Notes: generated by a model not told the origin, from the sequence alone. A stretch of 64,000 nucleotides of DNA from Chlamydoabsidia padenii (GCA_025330725.1 JAIWND010000004.1:744001-808000); one strand, 5' to 3'. Positions 52,516 to 64,000 are shown, counted from the first letter of the stretch. Translations and numbers: made by a program.

Positions 52516-54211
52516 TTAGTCTTCCTTCAGTAAGCTGCGACCAGTCATTTCCTTTGGCACGTCCAGACCCATGACACGAAGAATGGTAGGAGCAACATCA
52601 CACAAAGCAGCACCCTTATCATCCTTGACAAACTTGTAACCCTTTTCGGAAGCCATCACAAAAGGTACAGGGTTGCAGGTGTGGGCGGTAAAAGGACTCT
52701 TGTGATCGTCCGACAACATCTTTTCAGCATTACCATGATCAGCAGTAACAAACAAGACATAACCATGCTTCTTGCAAGCTTCGTAAATAGTTCCAATAGC
52801 AGCATCGGTAGCATTGACGGCCTTGAGTGCAGCATCATATACACCAGTATGACCCACCATGTCAGGAGGAGCAAAGTTACACATCACAAATGGATATTTA
52901 CCAGACGCGATTTCTTCGGCCACCCGGTCGGCCACAGGTTGAGCACTCATTTCAGGTTGGAGATCATAGGTAGCCACCTTGGGAGAGGGAATCAAACCAC
53001 GTTCTTCCTTGTTGAATTGAGCTTCAGATCCACCGTTAAAGAAGAAGGTGACATGGGCATACTTTTCGGTTTCAGCAATGTGCATTTGAGGAATATCGTT
53101 CTTGCCGAGCCATTCCGCCAATACATTGTCCATTTCTTGAGCAGGGAAGGCCACCTTGAAGGGGAAGTCCGCCTTGTATTGGGTCATGGTGTAGAGAGCA
53201 ATATCCTTGGGCACGTCACCTTTGCACGGGCAGGGGGCAATACCAAGGGCCTGGGTGATTTCACGCATACGGTCAGAGCGGAAGTTGAAGCAGAAGAGAG
53301 TATCGCCTTCCTTTACACTACCATGTTCAGATTCCAACACGATTGGTTTCAAGAATTCGTCGGTTTCACCATTTTCATATCGCTTTTCCACTGCCTTGAT
53401 CGCATCGTCTTCCTTGTCGCCCTTGCCGTAGAGAATAGCATCAAATCCATATTGCACACGTTCCCATCGCTTGTCACGATCCATAGCATAATAACGACCA
53501 GTGATAGTAGAGATCTTGCCATAGTTTAATTCCTTGATCACATCTTGAAGCTTGGTCAAATAGCCCACGATAGATTTAGGTGCAGTGTCACGACCATCAC
53601 CAAAGCAGTGGATATAAACTTCAGGGACTTTAGCTGCCTTGGCCGCCTTTAAGAGTTCAATCAAGTGATCAATATGAGAGTGCACACCACCATCAGACAA
53701 GAGACCCAAAAAGTGAAGTCGTCCATTTCCATTCTTTGCGCGTTCAAAGGCATCCTTGATGTTTTCCACTGATCCGAATTCATGGTTGTCCATAGCCAAA
53801 TCGATACGCACAATGTCCTACATGGAAGTAAAATCATATTTGGATGAGTATTTCGATCTAAAAAACCCCCTGTCCTTCTTTTTTTTTTTTTTTTGTTGGG
53901 TGCATTTTATTTCAACCCCCGATTAAAGTCAAACATACCTGATACACAACACGACCAGCACCAATGTTCAAATGACCCACTTCAGAGTTACCCATCAAAC
54001 CAGTAGGAAGACCAACGCTACGACCATGAGCAGAGATAGTATCATAAGCTTGTTCCTTTTCCAACTTGTCCATTACAGGAGTTTCGGTGTTACGAATAGC
54101 ATCACCTTTGGCTTCTTTTTCGTCAGCAACACCCCAACCGTCAATACAGATGAGACACACCTTTTCCTTGGGAGTTTGCTTTTCTTTGGGATCTTGACCA
54201 CCGCCAGGCAT
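52516..54211 (-). CDS. gpmI: 2,3-bisphosphoglycerate-independent phosphoglycerate mutase
   Basis: Glycolytic interconversion of 3- and 2-phosphoglycerate through a phosphoserine intermediate and two Mn ions. Exons 54211-53939 and 53817-52516; 524 aa, typical of the family. The alkaline-phosphatase-like metal site begins CIDGWG (about 22-27); the catalytic Ser76 is in MGNSEVGHLNIGAG. Other signatures are GLLSDGGVHSHIDHL, CFGDGRDTAP, TITGRYYAMDRD, FNFRSDRMREI, FFFNGG and VTADHGNAEKM. The C-terminus ...MTGRSLLKED is intact. Filamentous fungi commonly use this class while budding yeast uses the cofactor-dependent enzyme. A motif copy lies about 190 bp upstream. Confidence 0.97.
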
Positions 54212-54402
54212 TATAAGTAATTTGAGTTGTTAGTTTTTATTTAAAAAAAGAAGTTAAAACGAAGTACAAGGAAGGATGTAGTATCCAAAAGTAAAATGAT
54301 AAAGAGAGAAAAGTGGAAAAAGGAAAATGAGTTCAGTTTTTTTAAACTGGGGACATGCGGCGTTTAAAATTGTCAAACCCACCTTATTTTGAAATCATAC
54401 GA

Positions 54403-54417
54403 GCGGGAATTGAAAAT
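54403..54417 (+). promoter_or_regulatory. GCGGGATTT-type upstream motif (gpmI)
   Basis: GCGGGAATTGAAAAT about 190 bp upstream of the gpmI start. Confidence 0.4.
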
Positions 54418-55180
54418 GGAAAAAAGAGAAAAATGCATGAATCAAAGCACTGGACCATACTAGGTGTCATCAAACTTTATACGAGTGAGATAATTGAGAT
54501 GTAAACTCACTTGTATGATTCATTTATTATGACGGATAATCAAACATCCCGTACCCAGGAGGGTAAAAATCGATCCCCTAGGCAACATATTCGTGTGAGT
54601 TGAACTTTTATGAAAGAACCTGCACTTGGAATAAGGATCATAACCATGTTTATACTGTAAGAAGAAGAAGAAGAAAAAAAGACAGAAAGAAAAAAAGAAA
54701 AAAAAAAACGTGGTACGGTCAAGCCAGCAAAAAATATACCATTGTTATCATATACTCAATGTCACATGGAGAGTGAGGATGATAGGAATCCCGCCAGGGG
54801 ACATGGAACATTTCCTTATGGAAATCATCATGATCAAAGGTGGGGTGGTATTCTTAGTTGCGATAAGAGGTAATATATAGTTCTCAATAAGCCTCGTCTT
54901 TACCTTAACTTCGATCAAAAGTTAAAGATCGACATGCTTGTTCATCGTGATCTATCATTTGCACATATAAGAGATAAAAAAAAACAAGGTTCTAGTACGT
55001 CCTTCCTTGAATGATTACAAACGGAGTTACATTTAGCCCCTTGGAATCATGAATGTTGAATAAACCACAGATTTGGATATATTTACAGATCCCCTGCCAA
55101 GTCATTCACTGGTTGACCTTAAACCCTTTTTTCCCATCATTCTCTCATAAAAGGATCAACCCCTGAGAAAATAGGCACAT

Positions 55181-55200
55181 AAGCGGGATTTGAAAATCAT
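55181..55200 (+). promoter_or_regulatory. GCGGGATTTGAAAA consensus copy
   Basis: AAGCGGGATTTGAAAATCAT, one of the best matches to the consensus, about 540 bp upstream of the MHR regulator. Confidence 0.4.
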
Positions 55201-55740
55201 GCGATGATGGTCATTGTCCCAAGAAAACAACTGACAGTCGTACTTTGTCCGTGTAACTGTTTCCTAAAATGGAAGCAGATAAGTCAGATGGGGTGTTATG
55301 GTGTGAAAAAGAACAAATGGCGAGATAGAGCACTCAAATGACCCTCTTCTTGGCTATCTTGTTCCGCTTTCTATCTTGAGTAGATCCTAGATTATCGCCT
55401 TTGATATAAAGTCCCTCTCGGAAAAACTCGATCTGATATTTATTCATTATGGCCTTCATAATATCAGTTGATTAATGCAAATATATTTAGATTGGTTTAA
55501 TAAGAAGGTTTGTATACAAAGGTTAACGGAATATCAAGTAGTGATTCTCGTTTATTTGGTGGGGGATCAAGAATCCATCTTGTCTTTATTCCAAGATTGA
55601 AACCCCGATAGCGAGGCACAGTGGGTATGACAAAAAACCTCAGATAGCTAATTTAAAATGAATGAGGGGAATTTTTTTTCTTTTTCGTTTCCCACCTTTT
55701 TCTTTCTTCTACTTTTTACTTTTTGTTACTTTTATGTAAT

Positions 55741-56267
55741 ATGCCTTTTGACACCGTGGAACACTCTAATAAACGAAATCGTTATGACGGATTCTGGAAT
55801 GACCCTCACAATGTCGATTATCAATCTTTTATACCTTCACCCACGCCACCACCTTCGAACACCTGGGATGACACACTGTCTTATTGGAAACCCAACACAT
55901 CAACTGACTATAATCACCAAGACTCTTTATTCAAGTTAGACGACGATACAAGCTGCTATTCAACAATGTCACAAACTCACGATAGTAAAGTCTCCAACAC
56001 GCCTTCACAATACACCTCCTCACCCATCTCAGAACACGAAACAATGACTTCACCAGGAACCACAATGACACAACAAGACTTTGATTCACCTTCCGATTAC
56101 TCCATTCCACCTACCAACATTGAATTCTGTCGTGTACGTGATATTCTCAGCAAATGCAGTGTGTCATACTCTTCCACTGGGGTGAACGTCGAGGTCAAAG
56201 TGACAAGTGCCACCGAACTGCGGTCTCTTGTTGACGCTTTCAGCAAACTATGTCCTTCCACACCAGC

Positions 56268-56299
<32 letters not shown>

Positions 56300-57994
56300 C
56301 CGTCGACACTTTAGCATCACCAACCAAGGGTAGTACACTGTATCGCAACAAACTATACAAATCAAAACCTGTAAACTTTTTTTCCAGTGTGTACAACTCG
56401 AATCACTTGATCATGCCATCTTGCAACAAATCCAGCGCCTTGACATTACGACAAATAGGTGATGCCTGTATCGACACTTACTTCTCTTGCTGGGTACGAT
56501 ACTCACCAATCATCGACAAGAATGAATTTATGGCCTGGTACAACAATGAAACTGATCCAATGAAGACGTTGATTGTGAATGCCATTTGCTCCCTCGTCTT
56601 TGGCCATACCGTCACTCATCACTCGAAACCGGGTTTGGAGAAATTCAGGCACGATCAAGATTTGGTGCGGCAACAACAAGACTTGTTTTTTGAAAGGGCT
56701 CGCAAATATTTGGAACTCTCATTTGATGCTCCAGATCGGTGGACGGTGGTTGCTCTCTTGTATATGAGCTGTACGGCTGAACCGGCTAGGCGTCATCACT
56801 ACTCTGGTATGGCCGTATCTGCTCTATTGGAATTGGAAATCTATCCTCGTATGGTGTTGGATGATGATGATGACTCTTTTGAGAAGGAAATGGATACTCG
56901 ACTCTGGTGGTTTACTTGGTCTCTTGATTTTTATTTGTAAGCCCAAAAAAAAAAAAATAAGAAAACCTATCATGATTAGATACTCACATTCTTTATTCAA
57001 TCTCCGTAGATATTCAACAGGCATCCCGAGGAACACGCCTCGAACCAACCGAATGGGTCAAGTCGATACGCCAAAAATCTTTGAACAAGACATTGATCAA
57101 GTGGAAGAACATGGTGTCCTTGCTGATATCTATTGTTTGAAATGGTGGCGATTCCAAGCTGATGTGATTGCTGATGTATACGAACAAGACGAAAACAACA
57201 TGACGGATGAACAACTCCAACAATACGACAATCGACTCCTCCGAATGTATCAATCACTACCTCAGTATCTCCAATGGAATAGTGGGTTTGCTTATGGCTC
57301 TGAGGATCTCTTTATGGTATGTGTCCGGGTGAACGTGGAATTTAATGCTACTCGAATCATTCTTCATATGCCCTTTTTACCGGATCCAAACAATCTCCAT
57401 CCTACCCCTCTGGCACTCCAATCACTCAACATTTGTATCAAGACTGCTCTCATGCAACTCGAAACACTCGATGCCTCCAACAAGGATGGTCGACGGTGCT
57501 CTTTTGATCGGGATGAATTATGGCGTGCAGGCGAAATCATCTCACTCGGCATGGATGTGTATCGAAATTGCACCTATCACTCGACATCAAGCAACTGTGA
57601 TCTCTTGTTGAAGAATATTAACAGGCATGACTATGAATCGGGATTACACAGGGCCATGTCGATCATGCAAGACTCTTTGGAATTCAAGATGGGCCGAAAA
57701 GACTGGATGCAAGTCAATGATTGGTTAAGGGACGAAATCGCTCGACATGATAGATTAAATACTCCACTCATGGCAACAAATCCCATCAAAATGGAAAAAT
57801 TATCACCACCACCACCAACCGACTTTATCGCTTTTTGCCCGGACAACTCCTCCAAGAAATCTAATCAGTCACGTACTTTTAATAATACAAGAAAACAGCC
57901 TCGTCAACGACAGCAATCTGCTACAAGATTCCGGTACTTTAATCCTCGAACGATGAACAAGTTTTTATTTATCGATGATCATCCTCTACTATAG
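55741..57994 (+). CDS. fungal-specific transcription factor domain (MHR) protein without a visible Zn2Cys6 cluster
   Basis: Exons 55741-56936 and 57010-57994; 726 aa. The first ~230 residues are Ser/Thr/Pro-rich, with a 12-Thr run from (ACA)n at about 56265-56299. The middle (about 240-560) looks like the fungal-specific TF domain: ALTLRQIGDACIDTYFSCW, DPMKTLIVNAICSLVFGH, DRWTVVALLYMSC, FEKEMDTRLWWFTWSLDFYL and ADIYCLKWWRFQADVIADVY. The C-terminus is disordered and basic (TRKQPRQRQQSATRFRYF). The N-terminal cysteines expected for a Zn2Cys6 cluster are absent, so it may act as a cofactor or dimer partner, or a first exon could be missing. ATG 55741 is the first Met in a frame closed shortly upstream. 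Confidence 0.75.
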
Positions 57995-58631
57995 TTTATA
58001 TCTCTTTATGTACACTCCCCCTCCCCCTCTTTTATGATACCAATAAACATTTATAACACTTTGCTGTTTGAATATGTAATCTATTATTATGTCTTTGTCT
58101 CTTGTTTTATTTAATGGGTGGGATAATGTGCTAATACATACTGTTGTTAAAGGGGTGTGTATTATATAATAGTAGATGGCTCTCGGACCCATTGATATGC
58201 ATCACATATTAAAACGCCGATTTAAATCCTACAACTAAACCACTCCAATTATGCACGCAATACTATGTATATTACCATGACCGTTACTGATGGCTGCGTT
58301 AGTGGATAAATATCCGTCCTGCAAAAAAAAAAAAAAAAACGTAGATTTCACCTTGGAACAAGTTTATGTTACTTTATAAACCGCCCAAGTACCAAGTAAG
58401 ATTAAAATCAAGCTCATTATGCGTTTCTTTCGGCCATTCTTGGTATCAACCATCTCTTCTTCTATGGCAGACATTTACTTGATTCATAAAGCAGGTTGAA
58501 CCCCATTTTGCATGTACTCAGTTTCGTATTTATTTAATCGGCGTTTTAATTTGGCACCTGACAAAATAGGTCATTGTTTTTCCGTTCCCTTTGCCTCTTT
58601 CTTTCTCTTTCTTAACTGTATTTAATCCATA
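57995..58631. other. intergenic: 3' UTR and promoter of the SPRY gene
   Basis: Contains motif-like copies AAAACGCCGATTTAAATCC near 58211 and AATCGGCGTTTTAATTT at 58536-58552, inverted relative to each other, and an A17 run near 58322. No coding region is seen. Confidence 0.5.
58536..58552 (+). promoter_or_regulatory. CGGCGTTTT variant of the upstream motif (SPRY gene)
   Basis: AATCGGCGTTTTAATTT about 80 bp upstream of the ATG at 58632; a diverged form of the recurring element. Confidence 0.3.
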
Positions 58632-59935
58632 ATGTTGAATGCCTATGCGTGGGTGTTTATAGTTGGTATTATCATCTTTTTTACCCTCACTGTATTTTTC
58701 CTATGTTTTACTCGGTCACCCATCGAACTCCCTTCACACTCTGGCACGGATGCAGAGTTTAACGATTGGCCGGTGGAAACAGATGAATTGATAGCAGACC
58801 TTCCAGAAGATGCCCGACTTAGCTACGAACGAGCCAAAGGTAAAAGAATAAACAAGGAATAATGTATTAAAATAGAAGGACAACAACAAAAGGACGGTTT
58901 ACTAATACTTACTTTTTTTTTTTTTTTTTTGGATATTATAGTGTGGCAAGAACGTCATCCTCCTGATAGCATTCCAACAGATATCACCGCACCTCAATTC
59001 ATGTCGATTCAAGAAAAAGGTGTCTCTGCTTTTGAATTTGAATTGGAACCTGAATCTCACTGCTTTGTAGCTGCTCGAACGGAAATACAATTTGTTCATG
59101 GTGAATGCTGTGTCCAGACCAACTTGCCCTTACCAAGGAATCAAGAAGTATACTATTGGGAGGTAAGTACAAGAAGAGGTGTATTCGAAGAAGGAACTAA
59201 AACTATGTTTGATTAAACATGTAGGCCAAGATGTTTGAAAAACCTGATACGACCACGGTCTCTGTTGGTGTAGCTACGAAACCCTACCCAAGCTGGCGTT
59301 TACCTGGATGGAATCGATACTCTGTGGGCTACTTTTCGGATAATGGATGCAAATACTTTAGCTCACCTTTTAATGGAAAACCTTATGGACTCAGTTTCAA
59401 TCATGGTGATGTGATTGGGGTGGGCTATCGACATCGGACGGGCACCTTGTTTTTTACTCGAAACGGACGGAAATTGGATGATGCTTATAGCGGTTTACGA
59501 TGGAATCTATTTCCCACCATTGGTGCGAATGGGCCTTGTCAAATTCATGTTAATCTTGGTCAAATGGGGTTTGTATTTGTGGAAGCCAATGTGAAGAAAT
59601 GGGGACTGGCTCCTTCTCAAGGTACACTTGCTCCTCCTCCTGCTTATGGTTTGGAAAACGATACTATTCTCTTGGCTGCCGCTGGGCATTCTTCTTCGCC
59701 TTCTTCTTCTTCTAGTAATCATGATCGACAGGACAACTTGATACATTTGGAGGAACCTGATCATCATCAACAACAACTTTTTACAACACTCCATATGCCT
59801 TCGTCCTCTTCTCACCCACCACCTTACCTTCCTCCAAAGGATACCTCGTCAGGGTCGTCATCAAGTCAAGACAATGGATCGACCAGTCAAGACCATCTCC
59901 GATTGCAAATCGAATCACCAGGCCACTCTGATTAA
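58632..59935 (+). CDS. Ssh4/Ear1-like SPRY-domain Rsp5 adaptor
   Basis: Ssh4 and Ear1 are single-pass endosomal/vacuolar proteins that recruit the Rsp5 ubiquitin ligase to membrane cargo. Exons 58632-58839, 58942-59162 and 59225-59935; 379 aa. A membrane segment spans about residues 7-27 (WVFIVGIIIFFTLTVFFLCF). A SPRY/B30.2 domain covers about 95-265: QTNLPLPRNQEVYYWEAKMF, VSVGVATKPYPSWRLPGW, SVGYFSDNGCKYF, GDVIGVGYRHRTGTLFFTRNG, LFPTIG. The Ser/Pro/His-rich tail has two PY motifs, PPAY (281-284) and PPPY (341-344), suited to Rsp5 WW domains. The layout matches the family closely; the adaptor role is inferred from it. Confidence 0.9.
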
Positions 59936-60299
59936 TGAACACCCCCCCCCTTTTTTACTAGTTAGATTGATTTTTTATTATACATCCCTTCTCTACCTTT
60001 GGTAATTATACATCACATACCCTTTCCCCCCCCTTTTTTTTATTACTTATTGTACATAGATATAGGTCTTCTTTTTTACTCGTTTGAATAAATAAATAAA
60101 CTCTTTGATCTCTTTTGAACCAACTAGAATCTGTCTACTTTGTGTCAGTCGGGTTTGCCGCATACTTCAAATCCCGACACAGTACAATGATATTTTATCA
60201 TTGCATGAAGTGAATATGTTTACATCCCAGGACAAAAGCAACTCCATCCTTTTGTTGATCATCAAAGTCAACTGGGTCCTCATTGTTGGTTGATGCCTA

Positions 60300-60354
<55 letters not shown>

Positions 60355-60548
60355 GGTTTCGGTTTGATGATCAAGATAAAAATAAAAAAAGAGTGTTTTA
60401 TTATTGTATGTGGTTAATGTTAATACATAAGTAAAACGAGAGGTCAGGGTGGAGAGAGGAAGGGATGTAGGAGAGGGGATAATACAGATGAGAATGAATA
60501 AAAAGAGGAGATGAGTCCTAAACTAGATGATGAATAAGATATAAACTA
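59936..60548. other. intergenic: convergent 3' ends with long A run
   Basis: Holds the 3' ends of the SPRY gene and the Opy2-like gene, a head-to-head pair of motif copies at about 60148-60178 (GTCGGGTTTG ... CAAATCCCGAC), and a 51-nt A run at 60301-60351. No gene is recognised. Confidence 0.5.
60301..60351. repeat. 51-nt A homopolymer
   Basis: Uninterrupted A run between two convergent genes; the sequence before it has no AATAAA on the plus strand, so a retroposed tail is less supported here than at 43026. Confidence 0.8.
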
Positions 60549-61819
60549 TCAATGATTTGTAGTTGAAGTTCCAGATTGTTGGCCACTCCAAAAGATAGTG
60601 ATTTCACCATCACCCAGAGTAGAACCCAAACTATGATTTGTGGTAGGTCGAGAGGGTCGAAGATCGTTATCATCGTTGTCATTGGAATCCATCACCGTAT
60701 CTTGAAAAGGATCTTGTTCACCACCATTGTTTGATGTTATAGATGACTTGGTATCGATTGTGTTAGACCTTGATAGAGTGGTGGTATCTTGATCAGATTT
60801 CGTCAATATCGTTCGTACTGATCCTCCTCGTTTCAAGTCATTTACCCGGACAGTGTTTACACGTAAGATCTGTGGTTTCGCTCGGGTGACCTGAACGGCT
60901 TGATGAGCAGTTTGTTGTCCGGTGCTAATGATAGAGTGGTGTCGACTGCTCATATCATCATCATCATCATCATCGTCGTCATTTAGTGTGTACTGAGACT
61001 GTCGTGGATCTTGGAATGGGTTTTCAGTAGTTGTTGTTGATGGTTGATTCGGTTTGACTGTGGATGCAGATGTTGATAGATGATATTGTTGTTGTTGTTG
61101 ATATATTTCTTGTTGCATATGATGAGAAGGTGGAATATATGCGATTGGAATAACACCTGATGTGATGGAATGACAGGCCGACTAGAGAGAGCAAAAAAAA
61201 AGGGGGGGGGATGAGTGATACTGTTTCAATAACAATAAAGGTTAACTTACGTCTCTTGTGCTTTCAGACATGGGTCGTGGTATATCAGATAATCGAGGAT
61301 TATTATCATTATTATAACCGTTTGTGTCCATACCGTATTGTTGTTGATGTTGCCTTGATTGGAATACGATAGGTAAAGAAGCTGTTGCTGATTTTCTTTT
61401 GTTGATCCAGTATACCAATCCGCCAATAAGGAATCCACCACCCACTAATCCGCCCACAAGTCCACCTATTAGGCCGGCATTATTATCACCCCCATTATTG
61501 TTGCTGCTGTCGTTGGTATCTGAGAGTCCAAGTGCCGCTCGACTTAGGCATTTAGAAGCAGGACACTGACCACAGTTGGACATTGTTGAGAGTACACATA
61601 CATCGGTATTGGAACAACTTGGTTGACATTGTGCAACACAGTTATCAGGACTACATGAGGCTATATAAAGTATTGAAAGAAAAAGTAATGCCGTTAGAGT
61701 TGGGTAACAAGAAGAGTGTATAAATACTTACATTGTGCTGAGGATGATGTAAAAAAGAGTACGAGTAGTAAGAAGGATGATATTACCCTGTAAGTTATCA
61801 ATCTATGTGAGTAATACAT
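60549..61819 (-). CDS. opy2: Opy2-like single-pass membrane anchor
   Basis: Opy2 anchors the Ste50-Ste11 module at the plasma membrane in the HOG and filamentous MAPK pathways. Exons 61819-61732, 61660-61251 and 61181-60549; 376 aa. The signal peptide covers about residues 1-29 (SFLLLVLFFTSSSAQ). The Cys-rich ectodomain (about 32-67: CSPDNCVAQCQPSCS ... VCVLS ... CGQCPASKC) fits the Opy2 N-terminal pattern. A Gly-rich transmembrane helix lies about 92-115 (LIGGLVGGLVGGGFLIGGLV). The cytoplasmic tail is Gln/Asp/Ser-rich, with acidic NPFQDP and DPFQDT repeats, a 9-Asp run, VNTVRVNDLKRGGSVRTILT, and a conserved-looking end, LGDGEITIFWS. Homology to Opy2 rests mainly on the Cys pattern and topology, so partner binding is inference. 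Confidence 0.8.
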
Positions 61820-62222
61820 TACTGTATATCATAGACTGTGAGTAAAAGGAAGGGATAAAGGAAAGAATATAAGGGAAGGTGAAGGGAGGATTCAGAAGGA
61901 CCTGATTAAGAATGAGTGAGAGAGAAAGAGAAAGTAAAAAAAAAAAAAAAAAAAAAAAAGGGCGAGATAGAATAAAATGTCGGGATGTAAAAAAAGACCC
62001 CCATTTGTTACACCATTGGTTATTGATTTGGTCTACTGGTTTAAAGAGGACAAAGTTTATTGAGGACAAATATAGGGTATTACATAGTATAGATAAATGT
62101 GGAGGAGAAGGAATAGTAATAAAGCATATATAATGATAGTAAATAACGGGTATGATATATAAATGATGGAAGGAGTGTATGTAAAAGTGTGGGCGTGTAA
62201 CATAAAAAAAATAAAGAAGAGA
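61820..62222. other. intergenic: Opy2-like promoter and 3' end of the CAP-Gly gene
   Basis: Has a 22-nt A run near 61937-61959 and a weak motif copy GTCGGGATGTAAAAA near 61979-61993. No coding region is seen. Confidence 0.45.
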
Positions 62223-64000
62223 TCAGAACATGACTTTTAAATCATCTGATCTCACAAAGACACCTCTATTAGGAGAAGTAGTAAAGTAGCGTTCACCTTC
62301 TATAGATCCATCATTCTTGCCAACTATAAATAAATAAAAAGTGTCATTAATTTGTTCATGTCATTATATATATATATATATATATACTTACCACGACGAT
62401 CCAATTCAACACCGACCCAAATTCCATCCGCAAAGCATACTGTTCCCACATATTTGACTGTACCAACAGTTAAAACAGGTCGTCGATTCAATTGTACCCT
62501 TTTACCCACTACCACAATCATTGCCTTTCGTTGACATTGTTTGTTCATAAGGACATCTGAATGAATAATACGATGTAGCCACCCCCTTTTCTTTTTAGGT
62601 GATCGCAAAGGTACAGTAGTCCATGAGAAGAGAGTAGATTTAGTCGATGAGGGTGATGTCGGTTTATTATGATGATGAGTATTTTTGATTATATCCTTGA
62701 CCCATTGAATAATTACTGGTGAGGATGATGAGGATGACATTTGATTCCTATTGTTGGCAGAGTAAGTGGATGCAGCATTACTTTGTATTGAGTGAGTCCT
62801 TTGAGTGATGGTTGATGATCGTCTTGACATGTTGATGGAAGCACTACTTGATGAAGGATAAGATATCTTTGGTGGTGGGAAAAGTATGGTGAGAATACTT
62901 TGTTGAATCAAACCTTGATGCTTGTCCAAGGAGCGAACAAGTGATCTTGCAGGTACATCCAAATCTGTTTTAAGAAGAAGAAGAAGAAGAAGAGATATAT
63001 TATTAGTAATGCAAGCACATGGGTGATTTCTTTATTTTATTTTATTTTATTTTACCAATAGCCAATGCCTTTAAAGTGTCGGTATCCAATATATCCAGGG
63101 CAGCCAATTTACGCATCTGGTCCAATCGGGTTGACATGTATTGTAAGATAATATCCTTTGCCACATTAAGAATATGTCTAACTTGATCATGATATTGTAC
63201 AGCATGACGGCAGATCAAATCACGCACCAAACCTTGATAGAGTAATCCAGCATTCATCAAATCCATCTGATCCTCCAATACTTGCATAAGAAGGTATTCT
63301 ACAAAGTCAAACGAGTAGGTGATACCATCAATACAGGATAATAAGGCAGGATACTGTGAGCAATAGTATTCAAAGTGCCGGGCAATATATAAGGTTGATT
63401 TTGCTTGTGCTGAAGCCAAAGTGGAATGAAGAGATCGACTCCAACAAAGTAAAGGATCCAGTCTTGATAATCGAGTGGTGGCCAAAAAGCAGGCATGTAG
63501 TGATTCGATGGCATTACTCTTGTTAATTCGATTACACAGTCGTTGAGAGAGCAATAGGGCGTGGTCAGTTGAGAGTTGATCCAACATACGGGCCATCATC
63601 CGGTGTGTCCAAAATGTGGGTAGACATTTTTCAGGGTCATGTGTCAAAGATAATATTGCCTTGGCATACAGTCGATTCAGAGGATCAATGTGTTGTTTAG
63701 CTGTTGATGATGATGCTAATGATTTGGTTTGTTTGATAACAGAGTTGATAATATGATTGATGGCTGCTATGCTATTGTTATTGCTGAATAAGGTCATCTT
63801 GGTATCCAAATAGTCAAATAACTGAGGTATCAGGTGTAAACATCTTTCACACTGACAAGTCCAGCCATGTACCAATTCACCAAAAGCATTCATCACTTGA
63901 ATGCATAGATCAATCATTCCAAAATAATCCCCTGCAGAGTAAGTATCTTCAAGTAACTGTAATTTGTCTTTACTAGAGATCGGATGACCATCGGGTTGTT
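62223..64000 (-). CDS. CAP-Gly domain protein, C-terminal part (5' end beyond window)
   Basis: Visible exons: 63056->64000, 62964-62392 and 62323-62223; about 540 codons in view. The C-terminal ~75 residues are a CAP-Gly domain: VGKRVQLNRRPVLTVGTVKY, FADGIWVGVELDRR, and the diagnostic GKNDGS followed by GERYF and GVFVRSDDL, split by the last intron. CAP-Gly domains bind the C-terminal EEY/F of tubulin and EB proteins. Upstream is an alpha-helical region without a recognised domain (for example LIPQLFDYLDTKM and LYARILSLTHDPEK-like stretches) and a Ser-rich basic linker (about 62790-62600). A C-terminal CAP-Gly is unusual; KIF13-type kinesins have one, but no motor is visible here. The frame is open to base 64000, so the identity of the whole protein stays open. 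Confidence 0.75.

Larger units (their letters stand above)
54212..55740. other. intergenic: divergent promoter region
   Basis: 1.5 kb between gpmI and the MHR regulator. Motif copies occur at 54403-54417, near 54783 (GGAATCCCGCC), at 55181-55200 and at 55596-55608. I searched for a cysteine cluster that could belong to the MHR gene and found none. No gene is recognised. Confidence 0.5.

Noticed and set aside
52681..53529. 282-codon plus-strand ORF opposite gpmI
   Set aside because: It is antisense to strongly conserved phosphoglycerate mutase codons and shows no domain; the codon bias of the real gene leaves the opposite frame open.

Overview
The window is nuclear DNA of a filamentous fungus, most likely an early-diverging one (Mucoromycota, probably Mucorales). 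The evidence is intron-dense protein genes (most introns 55-95 nt, GT-AG, many with a CTAAC-like branch point), AATAAA-type 3' ends, many long A/T homopolymers, fungal-only families (Zds1, Opy2, Zn2Cys6 and MHR regulators, Vac8, Atg1) and a canonical H-type ferritin, a gene known from zygomycetes but unusual among fungi. I infer the order Mucorales from family content, not from a marker gene. Exon models were built by hand from splice sites and reading-frame continuity. For every complete multi-exon gene the summed exon lengths are a multiple of three.

Layout. 1-8 kb: 5' part of vac8 (minus, runs off the left edge), rps13/uS15 (minus), the CCA-adding enzyme (plus, likely dual start) and an O-fucosyltransferase-like membrane protein (plus). 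8-20 kb: a Zds1-like protein (minus), a C2H2 regulator, an A20/AN1 zinc-finger protein and an NFX1/FAP1-type protein (all plus). 21-30 kb: a secreted serine-rich protein (minus), an uncertain region with splice-bounded open segments, a three-RRM plus MLLE RNA-binding protein (minus) and Atg1 kinase (plus). 31-41 kb: a Zn2Cys6 regulator (plus), pyrroline-5-carboxylate reductase (minus), Arf6 GTPase (plus), a Hal/Npr-type kinase (minus), a small ORF broken by one stop (minus) and a CBS-PB1 membrane protein with a 10-nt microexon (plus). 41-50 kb: tryptophanyl-tRNA synthetase, a non-coding inverted/tandem repeat cluster, ferritin and a Yak1-type DYRK kinase (all plus). 50-64 kb: mitochondrial seryl-tRNA synthetase and cofactor-independent phosphoglycerate mutase (minus), an MHR-only regulator and an Ssh4/Ear1-like Rsp5 adaptor (plus), an Opy2-like anchor and the 3' part of a CAP-Gly protein (minus).

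The genes are independent eukaryotic units with no operons. Several share themes: vacuole, autophagy and endosome traffic (Vac8, Atg1, Arf6, Ssh4/Ear1-like) and nutrient or stress signalling (Yak1, Hal/Npr kinase, Opy2, Zds1). The most striking sequence-level signal is a short motif, roughly GCGGGATTTNAAA in either orientation, found about 50-250 bp upstream of most start codons here and also embedded in the repeat cluster. Other points of interest are two GC-AG introns, vac8 exons matching single armadillo repeats, and an intron in the C2H2 gene that stays open and in frame if retained.
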